Part shown: positions 45,592-57,500 of the stretch, piece after piece
How positions within the stretch are numbered: position 1 is the first letter of the stretch
Layout of the letters: the number at the start of each line of letters is the position of its first letter
Program-made: the position numbers and the translations under genes
Notes under the pieces: generated by a model
Told to the model about the DNA's origin: nothing
The model's database searches: none
What the model saw: only the letters and a program-made list of their open reading frames with translations
NCBI GenBank assembly: GCA_009746045.1
Contig: RPFO01000412.1
Location: 1-64,000, forward strand
Length of the DNA: 64,000 nt
From: Mesostigma viride
Taxonomy: Eukaryota; Streptophyta; Mesostigmatophyceae; Mesostigmatales; Mesostigmataceae
Direction of reading: 5' to 3'

Positions 45592-48500
45592 GTGAGGTGG
45601 TAGGGGAGGGGGAGGGGAGGAAGGGAGGGGGGGGGGGGGGGGGCCAACAAACGCTGTCCTCTGCTGGAGTAGTGTGGGATGGATGTGTGGCGGCGCCGCA
45701 ACATGATCCTAGGATGCAAGGTAGCGCGGGTTTCCCCGACAATATTTTCCTAATCCAACCCTCTTGGGTTAGGGGGTTGCCTTGCAAAGCCGTAGGCATA
45801 GGCATAGGGTAGGGTAGGGTACCATAGGGGAGGGGAGGGGAGGGAGGGGAGGCGCCACCATGCAACGTAGCTTGTAGCATGGCACATGTAGCAACGTGGC
45901 TTGTAGCATGTGGGTTCTCAATGGCACGGGGCCGAGTGGGGAAGAGAAGGGTAGGTTGAGATGGGTGGGGAGGGGACGGGCTTGGGCAGACAGGTGCCCT
46001 TCTCTCTTACGCGTTCAGCAATACGTTCCTCTGTCTACCGCTTTTTGTAAGACATCTGTTACACCAACGCATCATCACACTGGTGCAGCGGCACATGATA
46101 CTGGCCCATCGAATTGTTTCACTACATGGGTTTGTTGTACTGGTCCATTGCACGGTTCCATTGTATTATCCGTCCCATTTTGATATCTGTCTACAATATC
46201 ATTCCTTGGCGCCTGCTGGGCAGCCCATGCAAATTTGGTGTGCTGTGCCCTTGTCTTGTTGTCATTAACAATGTATTCCTCCGTGGTCGTGGCATGCATG
46301 GGAGACGGTGCCCACACTATCTGCACAGCTAGCGCATTCTGTCGTGATGTTAGTAGTATTGCTCCTCCTTTGTTATGAATGTGCGACAAAGCAGTCACGG
46401 AACTTGCCACGAGCAGTGTCATGTCCGTACATTTGACGATTCAGCCCGCAATCCAGTATTTCTTTCCTCTCCCCCTAATCCCGTCCCCCAACCACCCCAC
46501 AGAGCTCCTCGCATATCTTGCAACCCATATTCCCCACACACCCTACCCCCAATCCCCAGACCCTTTTGTTTCCATCAACACTCTTGTAAGCTTTCCCTCA
46601 AAACGTCTATCAGAGACGACCACCCTACCAGAGCGGCTGCCAGCATACCCAGGGAGGGTCACCAAGGAGCTTCCCTCATCGCCCCCACGTGGGATACTCA
46701 TTCTTTAGCAACACGAGTCCTCACAAACACCCTCTGGTCACGCTACCCTGGCCTGCAGGGGAGATGGAAGGGACGGGCCGGCTCCAGTGGCCGGACGGCA
46801 GCACATACTCCGGGCAGTGGCTGCGCGGCCGCATGCACGGCCAGGGCAAGCTGGAGGTAATGCGGGCGGTCCCTACGATCTGTTTATAGTGTCGGACCGG
46901 ATACGTGCGGAGAACCACCTGAATGGTTGGATAAATTCATTTATCATGCTAGAGGCGAGGCGAGCAGTCCCCACGATCCATTTAATGGTATCTTATATGT
47001 TGGGAACTGAATCCCTGCGGAAGCACCAATCAAGCAATCCGTTTATCAGGCTACAGAAGGGGCGGGCGGTCCCTATGATCTTTCTAATCCATGCTCTATC
47101 AACCGGTATCGGGGGCATGCGGAAGGTGCATGCGGAAGCACATGTAGCCATGCTCTATCAAACGGTATCGGGGCTACGCGGAAGGTGCATGCGGAAGCAC
47201 AAGTAGCCATGCTCTATCAAACGGTATCGGGGGTATGCGGAAGTAAATGTCATTGTTGTCACAGCTCGGGCAGGCTGGAGGTGAGGCAAGCTGCCTGCGG
47301 GGGCAGATGCAGATACCTGCACGCCTGCACATCGTTGGGTACAGCGGGCAGTCATGAGGTCTTTCCGTGGAGTGGTATACCGGACAACTGAGATGTCTAC
47401 GTCAGCTACAGTTCCTGTACAAGGCTAGCGGCGAGACAGTTGGCCGGGCGTTTTTTTCTGCAAACTATCTGTGGGGTTTTGTGTACCTGCGGAAAACGTT
47501 TCTTCTGGGGGATCGCCGCGGCTCATTTTTCCCCTTTTGTTTTCTCAACATTTCCTGCACTAGTGCTTTTGTCTAAGCCCTGAAAACTTGCTGTTTGAGG
47601 TCAAGCGACATAATAGGTCATCCGACATAATAGGTCACCCGCTTGTATGAGCCCACATGATTGAATGCCCAGATGTCGGCCACGTGGCACGGCCATGATG
47701 TCATGCTGCGTCGCTGCTCCCCCTCGCTAGCTCCTACTTGGTGCTGCTCCCCCTGGCTGCATCACTCTTGGTGTTGCTGCCCATCGCTGCATCACTTGGT
47801 GCAGTGCCGCTTGCTCATGCCCCTTTTATTAGCACAATGCCATATATGCTCGTATTTCACGAGGATCATCGCATGCTTTCCGCGCATGGCTTGCCGCTTG
47901 CTCATGCCCCTTTTATTAGCACAATGCCATATATGCTCGTATTTCACGAGGATCATCGCTTGCTTTACGCGCATGGCTTGTCCACGGTTACCCCCCGACC
48001 ATGGCATAATGACATCTACAAGGCTGACTTTGCGTTCGTGGTTTTTCCTCACTGCGCCTTGCACTACATCACGCACACTGGCCATTCTTAAATGTTTATA
48101 CTACTATAAATAATAACTATGATAATAGCAATAACTCTGATGATTAGAATAACTCTGATGATTCTAATAACTCTGAACGCTGGATCACCCCTATACCTCG
48201 CATATTGTTGGAGATGGTGTCAGGCTGGCAGCTACGAGGGTGTGGCGCTTCATACGTGACTTAACCTTCACACTCACATCACCCGTTCTGACCATGGCAA
48301 CCATCGCGACCACTTAACCCCGCAGATCGCGGGAGATGGCGGCAGCTACGAGGGCGGCTTTGCGTGCGGCCTGTTCCACGGGAAGGGATACCGCCGGTTT
48401 GCCAACGGTGACGAGTACAGGTAGCGTGCATGCAGGCTTTCACAGTAGAATAGTGACCCGCTGGGTATACTTAAAGCCTTGTTCCTGGAGTAGCTTCGAT

Positions 48501-51500
48501 AATAGCAGCCAGAGCTATATTAAAACCCGGATCCTTCAGACTTGTGACCTGCGCTGATTGTCTCTTTGACATCCCAGGAAATCTGAGTTAAACCAGTCCA
48601 AATTGTCACTTTGCGGTGGCCATGAGGGGCAGTAAGCAGTTCTAGATGATTGGCTGTTGTAGCTAGAGTATTTTCGGGGTCGGTGAGCCGCCTGCCTTCC
48701 CATCCTCTCTTTTCCCCTTCCCACCTCTCTTCGCACCTTCCCAACTTCTTGGGTCAACCTCCCCACTTCCCCCACCTCCTCCCCGTCCCGACCTCCTCCC
48801 CTTGCATATAACCCATGCCTGGCGTCGCTCTCCCCTGTACCATGGCCTCCCTACCGGGAACCTTTCTCCTCCTAGACCCCTGTATTACATATACTTATGA
48901 ACACTCCACGTATTCTGTTTACGGTCTCCCATCCATGCTGCCTGCAACGTGGACAGGGGCTCATCCGCACAGACCCATATTCTCTAGTACCCAAGGCTTG
49001 CACCTTGTTAGGGAGTTGGAGTGCCAGGTACATGGTGTGGGCAAGTTCGTGCACACTCCCACATCCCCCGACTCCCTAAGAATACTGTCTGCCTATATCC
49101 TGGCCAGGGACTGTCTTTGCGAGGGCCAGCTGCATGGCGTGAACAAATACGTACTCAAGAACCTCACATTCTCGCCGACCCCTATTCCCTGATGATGCCA
49201 TTCGTTTGCATCCTTGCCAGGGGCTCCTTTTGCGAGGGCCAGCTGCACGGCGTGGGCGAGTTTGTGCACAAGGCCAGCCAGTGGCGGTGTCGCGCCGAAT
49301 GGGAAGCCGGCGAGATCTGTGGCATGGGGCGCGCCGTGTGGGCCGACGGTCTCCAATACGTGGGCCAGTGGCTGCACGGAAAACCGGAGGGATACGGTGA
49401 GTTCGGACATATTCTGTTCAAAGTTTGAATAGGACGGAAGCCGGAAGGCTACACTGAGTCCATGTAGGCAGTGCCGTGATAGGCGGGTGGAGGCGGGCGC
49501 AGAGGTTACGATGAGTGCAGGCAAGTAAGCCGAGGGGCGTATGTCTGGGTAAAGCAAACCCGAGTGGCTACGGTGAGTCCGTGGCATATTGTGGCGGTGA
49601 CAAAGCGTGAGGGGTGTGGTGGATGTGGTGGCAAATCCTAGGGCGGAGGCAGGCTGGTGGGAGGGATGGGATGGGTTGTCTTGTGCCAGGAACTTGGCTA
49701 TTTTTCCCTTCCATTAGAATTTTCTCTTCCAACGCAGCCGGTTGAAGTCATGCTCTTGTTAATAGGGGCGGCATGTCTCCGCCCAACCTTGGTAAGCTGT
49801 GTGACATTGATTTCCTACATTCGTTGTTGTTTCCTGCATGGTACTGACGCATTTTGTGATTTTTTGGCTTACATGGGCATCAAGGTCTGGGAGACTACCT
49901 TGTGACATGCCGCTGACTAGCTTGTGACATGCCGCTGACTACCTTGTGACATGCCGCTGACTACCTTGTGACATGCCGCTGACTACCTTGTGACATGCCG
50001 CTGACTACCTTGTGACATGCCGCTGTGCATCTGTGCACACTTGTACTGGACCGGCTTGGTTCCGCACCGGTCTCAAAAGCTTGCCCGTACTAGTATCATG
50101 CGCATGATGTTTCCTTTTCTCCCATATTACTTAAGTTACGGCTTACCTACTCATATTACTGGTACCATCGCCTGGTCGCAACTTGCACTCATGCGCGGTG
50201 TGGCCTAACGGGCCGACTACTCTGCGCGTACCCCTCTTTGTGTGCTTACGCGGTTCCTTTACCTGTCGGAGCCTGTACTTGGCACTCATGTGCGGGCAAC
50301 AGGCAGCCTGGTGTGGCCCAACGGGGCGTCCTACGAGGGCGACATGGCCGATGGGCTGCCCCACGGTTTTGGCACCAAGCAGTTTGGTGAGTTAACATGG
50401 ACCATGGAGGCGGGACGTGAGTGGTATAGCATCGCCATCCGTTTTTAGAGCAGGAAGGCTTGTGCACATTTGTCTTTCTGGAAGTGCCCGCATATGCCCC
50501 ATAAACGGGCTACTCCCCAGTTTGGTTTGGATACGGGATACGGTATACTGGATACGAGATACAGGCTAGTATGCTCCCTTTCAAGGTACCCAGATGTGCA
50601 CCTGTCCCCAGATGTCCACGTATCACTACGTTATATTTATCAACGCGTATACTATCACCAGGTTCTATTTTTTTCTTCGCTCTGTGTCAAGATGTGTGCC
50701 CTTCATCATCTACACTGTGTGGCATCGTAAACTGCATGAGCGCAGTGAATGGCGCCCGCTATGTCGGCCTTTTCTCTCAAGGAGACATCCTGCACCAGCC
50801 CAGCAGCAGCAGCAGTGGCGGCGGCGGTGGTGGCAGCGGTGGCAGCAGTCAACGTGTCGCCACGGCTGGCAGCACAACAACCTCCAACTCGACCGGTTCG
50901 CCCGCCTCCCGGGTGGCCACCCCGTCCACCACGCCCGTCACCGCCCCCCTCGCGTGCGCCAGGGACCCTGACCACGCGATGGAGGTCCAGAAGGCTCTTC
51001 TTGCGATGAGCCTGCGGTCCCGTGGGTGGGTCAACGCGAACGCGGGCAGTGGCTGGGTGGGGGAGTGGGCACGCGACGAGATGGAGGACCGGGTGAGGAG
51101 CGGTGGTGGGAACGAGGGTAGGAACGATGGTGTGCAGAATGCAGGGATAAACCATGCGTTCGGCGATAGCACGGGTACTGCGCTCCAAGCCAAGCCGCTG
51201 CCTGTGTTGCTACGGGACGAGCACGGCTTCCCTCTGAGCATCATGGAGTACCCCGACGGGTCATGGTTCCAGGGGTATGTGGCCAGCGGGATGCCGCTGC
51301 CAGGGCCCGGGCGCAGGGTGTTTGAGAACGGAGCGAGCTTAGAGGGCACGTTCATCGCGGCAGCACCATCGGAGGACAACGATGGGGGGAGTAAAAGCGG
51401 GGCGCCTGCGGCGAGGGGGCTGTTCGGGCGCCGAGTATCATCCAATTCGAATCGGAAAGGGGATCCGTCGGGGGCTTCGCCAGCTGCTGGGCCCAAGGCT

Positions 51501-54500
51501 GTAAATAATAGCAGCAACAACGCCAGTAACAGTAACAGTAATGTGACAGATGGCAGCCAGGATGGTGCAAGCAATGGACTCGGGCCCAACAGCCTCGTTG
51601 GGCCGGGCTCTGGGGGACCCGCTGCGGCTGTCAGTAGCGGGATCAGCGGGTCCACTGCTGCGTCTACTGCCAGCATGGCCTCTTCCTCTGCTGCCACTCC
51701 TCCCACCAGCGGGGGATCTGGGGGCACATCAGGGGCACGGATGTCTGGGAGCCCCTCCGCCCCGAGACCTGCCGTGGCGCGACTCGTCCTGACTGGCGAA
51801 GGGGTCCGGTGCTGGGCAGATGGCAGCACTTATGAGGGCATGCTGCAGGAAGGGCGGCCGGTCGGCAAGGGCCGGTTTACGTGGGGCAGCGGACCGGACA
51901 GCTGGAGCTTTGTGGGGCGGGTGAGCGAGGAGACGGGGGTGGTGGAGGGGTGGGGCAAGCTCACGTGGCGGATGGCAGAGCACGGGCGCTGCAGCTACGA
52001 GGTGGGTCCTTTCCCATGATGGTGTCTTCAGGAGTGCGATGTGCAGCTACGAGGGGGGGGGGGGGGAGGGAGAGGCCAAGAAATTGTAGGTCAAGAAATG
52101 TTTGAATGTGGGTCGGTGCAGACGTTACGAAGTGCGAGGGTATATACGAGGTGGGCCATCTCATGGGCTGTTGCAATACTGCTTCTACGTGTAATAATAG
52201 CGCATGGGTATGGGGTGGGGGTGTCACGGTGGAAGGTGGCGGATGCCAGAGCACGGGCGGTGCACACCACGAGGTGGGTCCTCGTGTATGTTCTTGTCCG
52301 AGCGATCATGTGGTGTGTGGCTCTGGCATGCTTGCCCGCTCGGGATGGGGAGCGACGAGCTTGTGCATACGGGTGAACTGTGTGAAATCGTTTGGTACCA
52401 TTCCGGATTCGAACACAGGCCCTCTTTCATGATTTCGCGGCTATAGGGGTCTCCTGATCTGAAGGCATCCCGAGCGATAGCCCACCTGCGAAAAAGCTCT
52501 TTACTGGAGAGCGGTGCAAGTGCGTTCAAAATTATCCTATTCGAACCAGTGGATCAAATCGAACTGCTAGCCCCACGGGGGCGGATGCGTATGCATCATG
52601 TGTATGCATACAGGTAAACTGTGTATGCATACGGGTAAACTGTGCATGCATATGGGTAAACTGTGTATGCATTTTGTGAGCTCACGCTCGTATTATCTAT
52701 GACCTGCGGAAGTCTCAAAGGGGGAGGGGAGGCCGCAGTAGACAGGTCTGACTTGGTAGTATGAGGGGGGGGGGTACGGTAGTGTGGGGGGGGGTACCGG
52801 GGACGGTACTGTGGACCGGGTCCAGTTGTGTGGACCGGGGGCAGTCCTGTGGACCGGGGGCGGCGCGGCGCCACTGGCCTGGTGGTCAGTGGGCTGGCGT
52901 CCGCCACCCCACCTAGGTAAGACGGCGGCTACTTAGGGTTGTGGCGGGGCAACAACCAGTCCTCTTTGCAGCTCCCACCCACCCGCCCTTGCTGCCATGA
53001 GGATGTTACAAAGCCCAGGTCCTCTTGACTGGCCCAGGTCCCTATGGCTGGTTAAGTGATGTTTCGGCCCGTTTTGTGTGGCCTAGTTAGCTTAGAAACT
53101 GCAGATTCTTAGGTTGGCTAATGACTTGGACGTGGGCCTACCACGCATTTGTAATAAACATGTATTCTCTGGCAGCCCCTCACTCCAATGGACATAAGCA
53201 GCAATTGGATACGGGTAAACTGTGTATGCATACGGGTAAGCTGTGCATGCATACGGGTAAATTGTGTATCCATACGGGTAAACTGTGATGCATACGGGTA
53301 AACTGTGCATGCATACGGGTAAACTGTGCATGCATACGGGTAAAGTGTAAACTGTGCATGCATACGGGTAAACTGTGTATGCATACGGGTAAACTGTGTA
53401 TCCATACGGGTAAACTGTGCATGCATACGGGTAAACTGTGCATCCATACGGGTAAACTGTGTATCCATATGGGTAAACTGTGTATGCATAAGGGTAAGCT
53501 GCGTATGCATACGGGTAAACTGTGTATGCATACGGGTAAGCTGTGTATGCATACGGGTAAACTGTGTATGCATACGGGTAAGCTGTGTATGCATACGGGT
53601 AAACTGTGTATGCATACGGGTAAGCTGTGCATGCGTACGGGTAAATTGTGTATCCATACGGGTAAACTGTGCATGCATACGGGTAAACTGTGCATGCATA
53701 CGGGTAAAATGTGTATGCATACGGGTAAACTGTGTATGCATACGGGTAAACTGTGCACACGGATAGCGTGTGTGTGCGTGAGACACCCCATGTGTTTAAC
53801 AGGGCTCATATTGCTACGTCATCCACAACTACGTCATACTACTTTGCTTAACAGGGCTCATTCTGCTATGTCATCTGGACGCTGCATCCGATGGCATTAA
53901 ACGGATCCTATGTGTTGTTATAGTAGTATCATCATCATGTTACAATTGTTACCATTCTCTGATTTTCGGGTGGACTGACGATTGCCGGCATCTGCAACCA
54001 TCGCTGGCCTTTATCTCTCTGTGGCGCTCTCTGCCACATGGCCATGTGTTTCCCTTCCAGGGGGACTTCCAGCAAGGGTTGTTCCACGGGCAGGTGCGTA
54101 CCCAGTGCTTCTTGGAAGCGTGATTGGTCACGGTACTTGAATCATGGTCGTTGTACCTGCTTGTGGAAGCCGTAGGCTTGTTGTTTTGGCGGATTGGGCA
54201 TGCGTTTTCCTTTTTGGTAGGCTAACCTTGGCTCCCCGTAGATCGTTTATGTGGAGCCTGACAGTGTCCCGTATTCGTGGCTCCCTGCGTGATGCTTGTC
54301 CTATGGGCAAGGGGCAGGGGATATGGGGCATGGGGCATGGGGGATGGGGCAAGGGCACGGGCGCTTGCACGTGCATGGGTACGGTATTGTATGGTATGGT
54401 ATGGTATAGGAGCTGATGTGCATTCACATGCCTTGCATTGACACCTTGCATTCGTGCAGTCGTGTGCCTTGCGTTGGTTTGCCTGGCACATGTATGCCTT

Positions 54501-57500
54501 GCACTCATACTACTAAGCCTCCGTATGCCTTGCACTTATATGCCTTCAATCATATGCCTTGATTTCAATCACCCTGCATTCATGCATTCTCGCGCCTTGC
54601 ACTTGTATGGCTGGAGTTCATATGCCTTGCACTAAATGCCTCGCGTTCATATTCTGTCACACCGCACAGGGCGAGGTCCACTTTGGCAGCGGGGGCCTCT
54701 ACCGCGGCGAGTTCTACCACGGCATGTACCACGGGAAGGGTGTGTTCATCTGGCCGTCGGGGCTGTACGGCGACGGGATGTCCTGCTCATATAGCGGCAC
54801 GTGGGCGCGCGACCAGATGCAGGGGCAAGGCCGGCTGGAGTGGGTGGACGGCGACTACTTGGAGGTGCGTTCGTGGGGTTGGTTGTGTTTCAATTCGTTT
54901 GGGCACATGGAACGCATCACGCATTCCATGTTTTGGGATAGTATCATGCTGTTTTGAGGACATCCCCACATAGGTCACTTTTTGGAAAGATCTGACATTC
55001 CCCTGGTAAATGCAAGAGCCGTCTCCCACCGACTTTGCAGATCATCTGTGCTTGCTTCTCAGCTTTTTAATAGCGTCCTGGGCAGTGGCTGCGCTGTGCT
55101 CTTTCAATAGTAGTATTCATTTACTGTGGATGAAGCGAACTAGATGTTTGAAATGGATGCTTTCAGCGGCTTTCTCTTTCAGCTCGCCCAACCGTATCCA
55201 ATCACTTTGCACCCTTTATGCGCTCGAAGTGCTTACCTGCTGCTCACTCTGCAATTGCCGCTCCATACGAATTCACGATTTACCTGGCCGTGCCCACCGT
55301 CTCCTCCCCCTTTCTCCCCGCACCTTCTCTTTTCTCTTCCCCTCCCCATGTCCCATGTCCTCTTCCCTATTGCCGCCCCTGGCCAGGGCACATTCAAGGA
55401 CGGCCAGCTCGTCAAGGGCAAGGGGCGGCGCACGCTGGCCTGTGGTGACGTCTGCGAGGGTGGCTGGGTGGCCGGCAGCCTGCACGGATATGCCGAGTAC
55501 AACTGGAAGGACGGCAGCTACTACCTCGGTGGTGTGGACCGGGGCAAGCACTCGGGGTACGGCAAGAAGGTGGGTGGTCTGCAGCGTTATTAGTACCCCT
55601 ATTTTTGCCGAGTACAACTGGAAGGACGGCAGCTACTACCTGGGTGGTGTGGACCGGGGCAAGCACTCGGGGTACGGCAAGAAGGCCCGTTTGTTATAGG
55701 GGTTGTTTTCTTACGACTATGTAGTAGTAGATCTGTGTAGAAGTTGATAGATGTTGAATGCTTGGGTCGGCTATGTATTGCCCTTTATACTATGACTTTA
55801 GACAGCGAAAAGTTTGCGCATACCCTTCCGCAAACTGTTGCCGCGTGCGAGTAGCGTTTCGCGGCGACCGCGATTGGGGGGTCGACCGTAGGGGTTCCCT
55901 TACATGCGTGAAGTTAGCTTGGTTGCGTCCCCTGGTTGCGCGCCAAAGTTTGTCCCATTTGTGCCACCATTGCGGCCAAACTTTTGTCAGACAGCAAACC
56001 GTGCGATTTTGGGCGGGCGGGCTGAAAGTTGTTTGCCCAAACTGTTGCCGAAAGTGTCGCGCAAACTCTTCCGTAGTCGAGTAGTGTGGCCTATTGACCA
56101 CAGAATTTGCGGCGTTGCGACCGATTCAAGCGGTATGTGCGTGAGAAACGTGGTTGGGTTGTTGCCGGGTTATTCGCTGTCTCATTGAGTTGTAACCCAC
56201 GCCCCTCGAGTAAGGAACCAATAAATGATCGGTTTGAAACTGACCACGGGTTGTTATTAGGCGATACTATATATGTTTGTTCCCAAGGTTAATTACCGGT
56301 GGAAACATCTCTTTGTCAAGAACGAGTACCGCGTTGGCACTTGGCTCCCACGTTGGCAGTTGTAACCCACGCCCCCGAGTAAGGGGCCAATAAATGATCG
56401 GTTTGAAACTGACCACGGGGTTCTATTAGGCGATACTGTATGTGTTAAAACAGCCGAGTCCAGCCGTTGAGTTGAGTTGAGAGTCGTGGGCAGGATGGTG
56501 GGATCACACAACTATGCTGTACGAGCCCGCTGAGTTCAGCATTGGCCAAGGTGGTGGGGTCACACAACTATACCGTACGAGCTTTCTGTAGTACAACAAC
56601 GGGTCGCTGCGTACCTGTCGAGTAAGGGACCAATAAATGATTGGTTTGAAACTGACCACGGGTTCTTAGAGAGCTGCAACCGTTTTCTCCAACGTGTCCA
56701 AAAAAGGTGTCCGAGGCGGCGAAACGCTAGGGTTTTATACCGTAGTGGCTGAAATCACATTGCGAATAAATCTTTTCGAATGACCCCCCGAAAAGTGCTA
56801 AAATAATACTTCAATTTACCCCGTAAAGTATGAAAACCGGGAGGCGCTACACCTGGTTCTGGCTGCAGGCCGCGGCGCAGCTAGATGAAGTGGAGCGCCG
56901 CGCTTGCCGCGCCGCGCCGCGTCGCGCCAGATTGAGAACGCGTTCAATTTTGAATTCTAGGCCCTATTAGCACTGATTCATAGGGGCCCTATTAATTAAG
57001 ATTAGGGCCTTATGTCATCCTGGTACTCACTTAATTGTCAGATAGGAACTGCGCTTGGTGGCCGGTGGGTAATTAATGTACTTGATAGGTTAGAATCCAA
57101 GTCAGACACTGAACTAGGCGCCCTAATATAAACAAGCTCCCGGGCTCGAAGTTTACCTAACCCGGGCTGAACTTTCCCCGCAAAGTGTCAAAACCATGCA
57201 GAAAAACCCTCGAAAAATTATTTATTCGCAATGTGATTTCAGCCACTACGGTAGACAAGACGCTTGTGTATGCGGCTCGTGCATTGGCAACGCAACTGCG
57301 ACGGCTACCGCAACTTTCTATTACTCACCGTTTTTTGCATCTGTTCTTTGTATTTTCGACTCATGGCTGGAATGTCAACCCAACCAAAGCTGAGCCATTC
57401 AGCTAGGATGGCTGGCTTGAGGCACTCTTTTGACAAGGCACAAGTAACAAAGCATTTGGAGTATAGGGGGAAAAGGAATGGGCAGGCAAAAGAAAGTTAT

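Noticed and set aside
53092-53900. Long frames of 180-222 codons on both strands
   Set aside because: All come from a 21-bp minisatellite within MORN intron 6; the heptad repeats on both strands show no protein-like constraint.
55606-55684. Additional coding exon (second copy of exon 9)
   Set aside because: Lacks a GT donor and a nearby AG acceptor, and adding it would break the MORN period; treated as a decayed duplicate.
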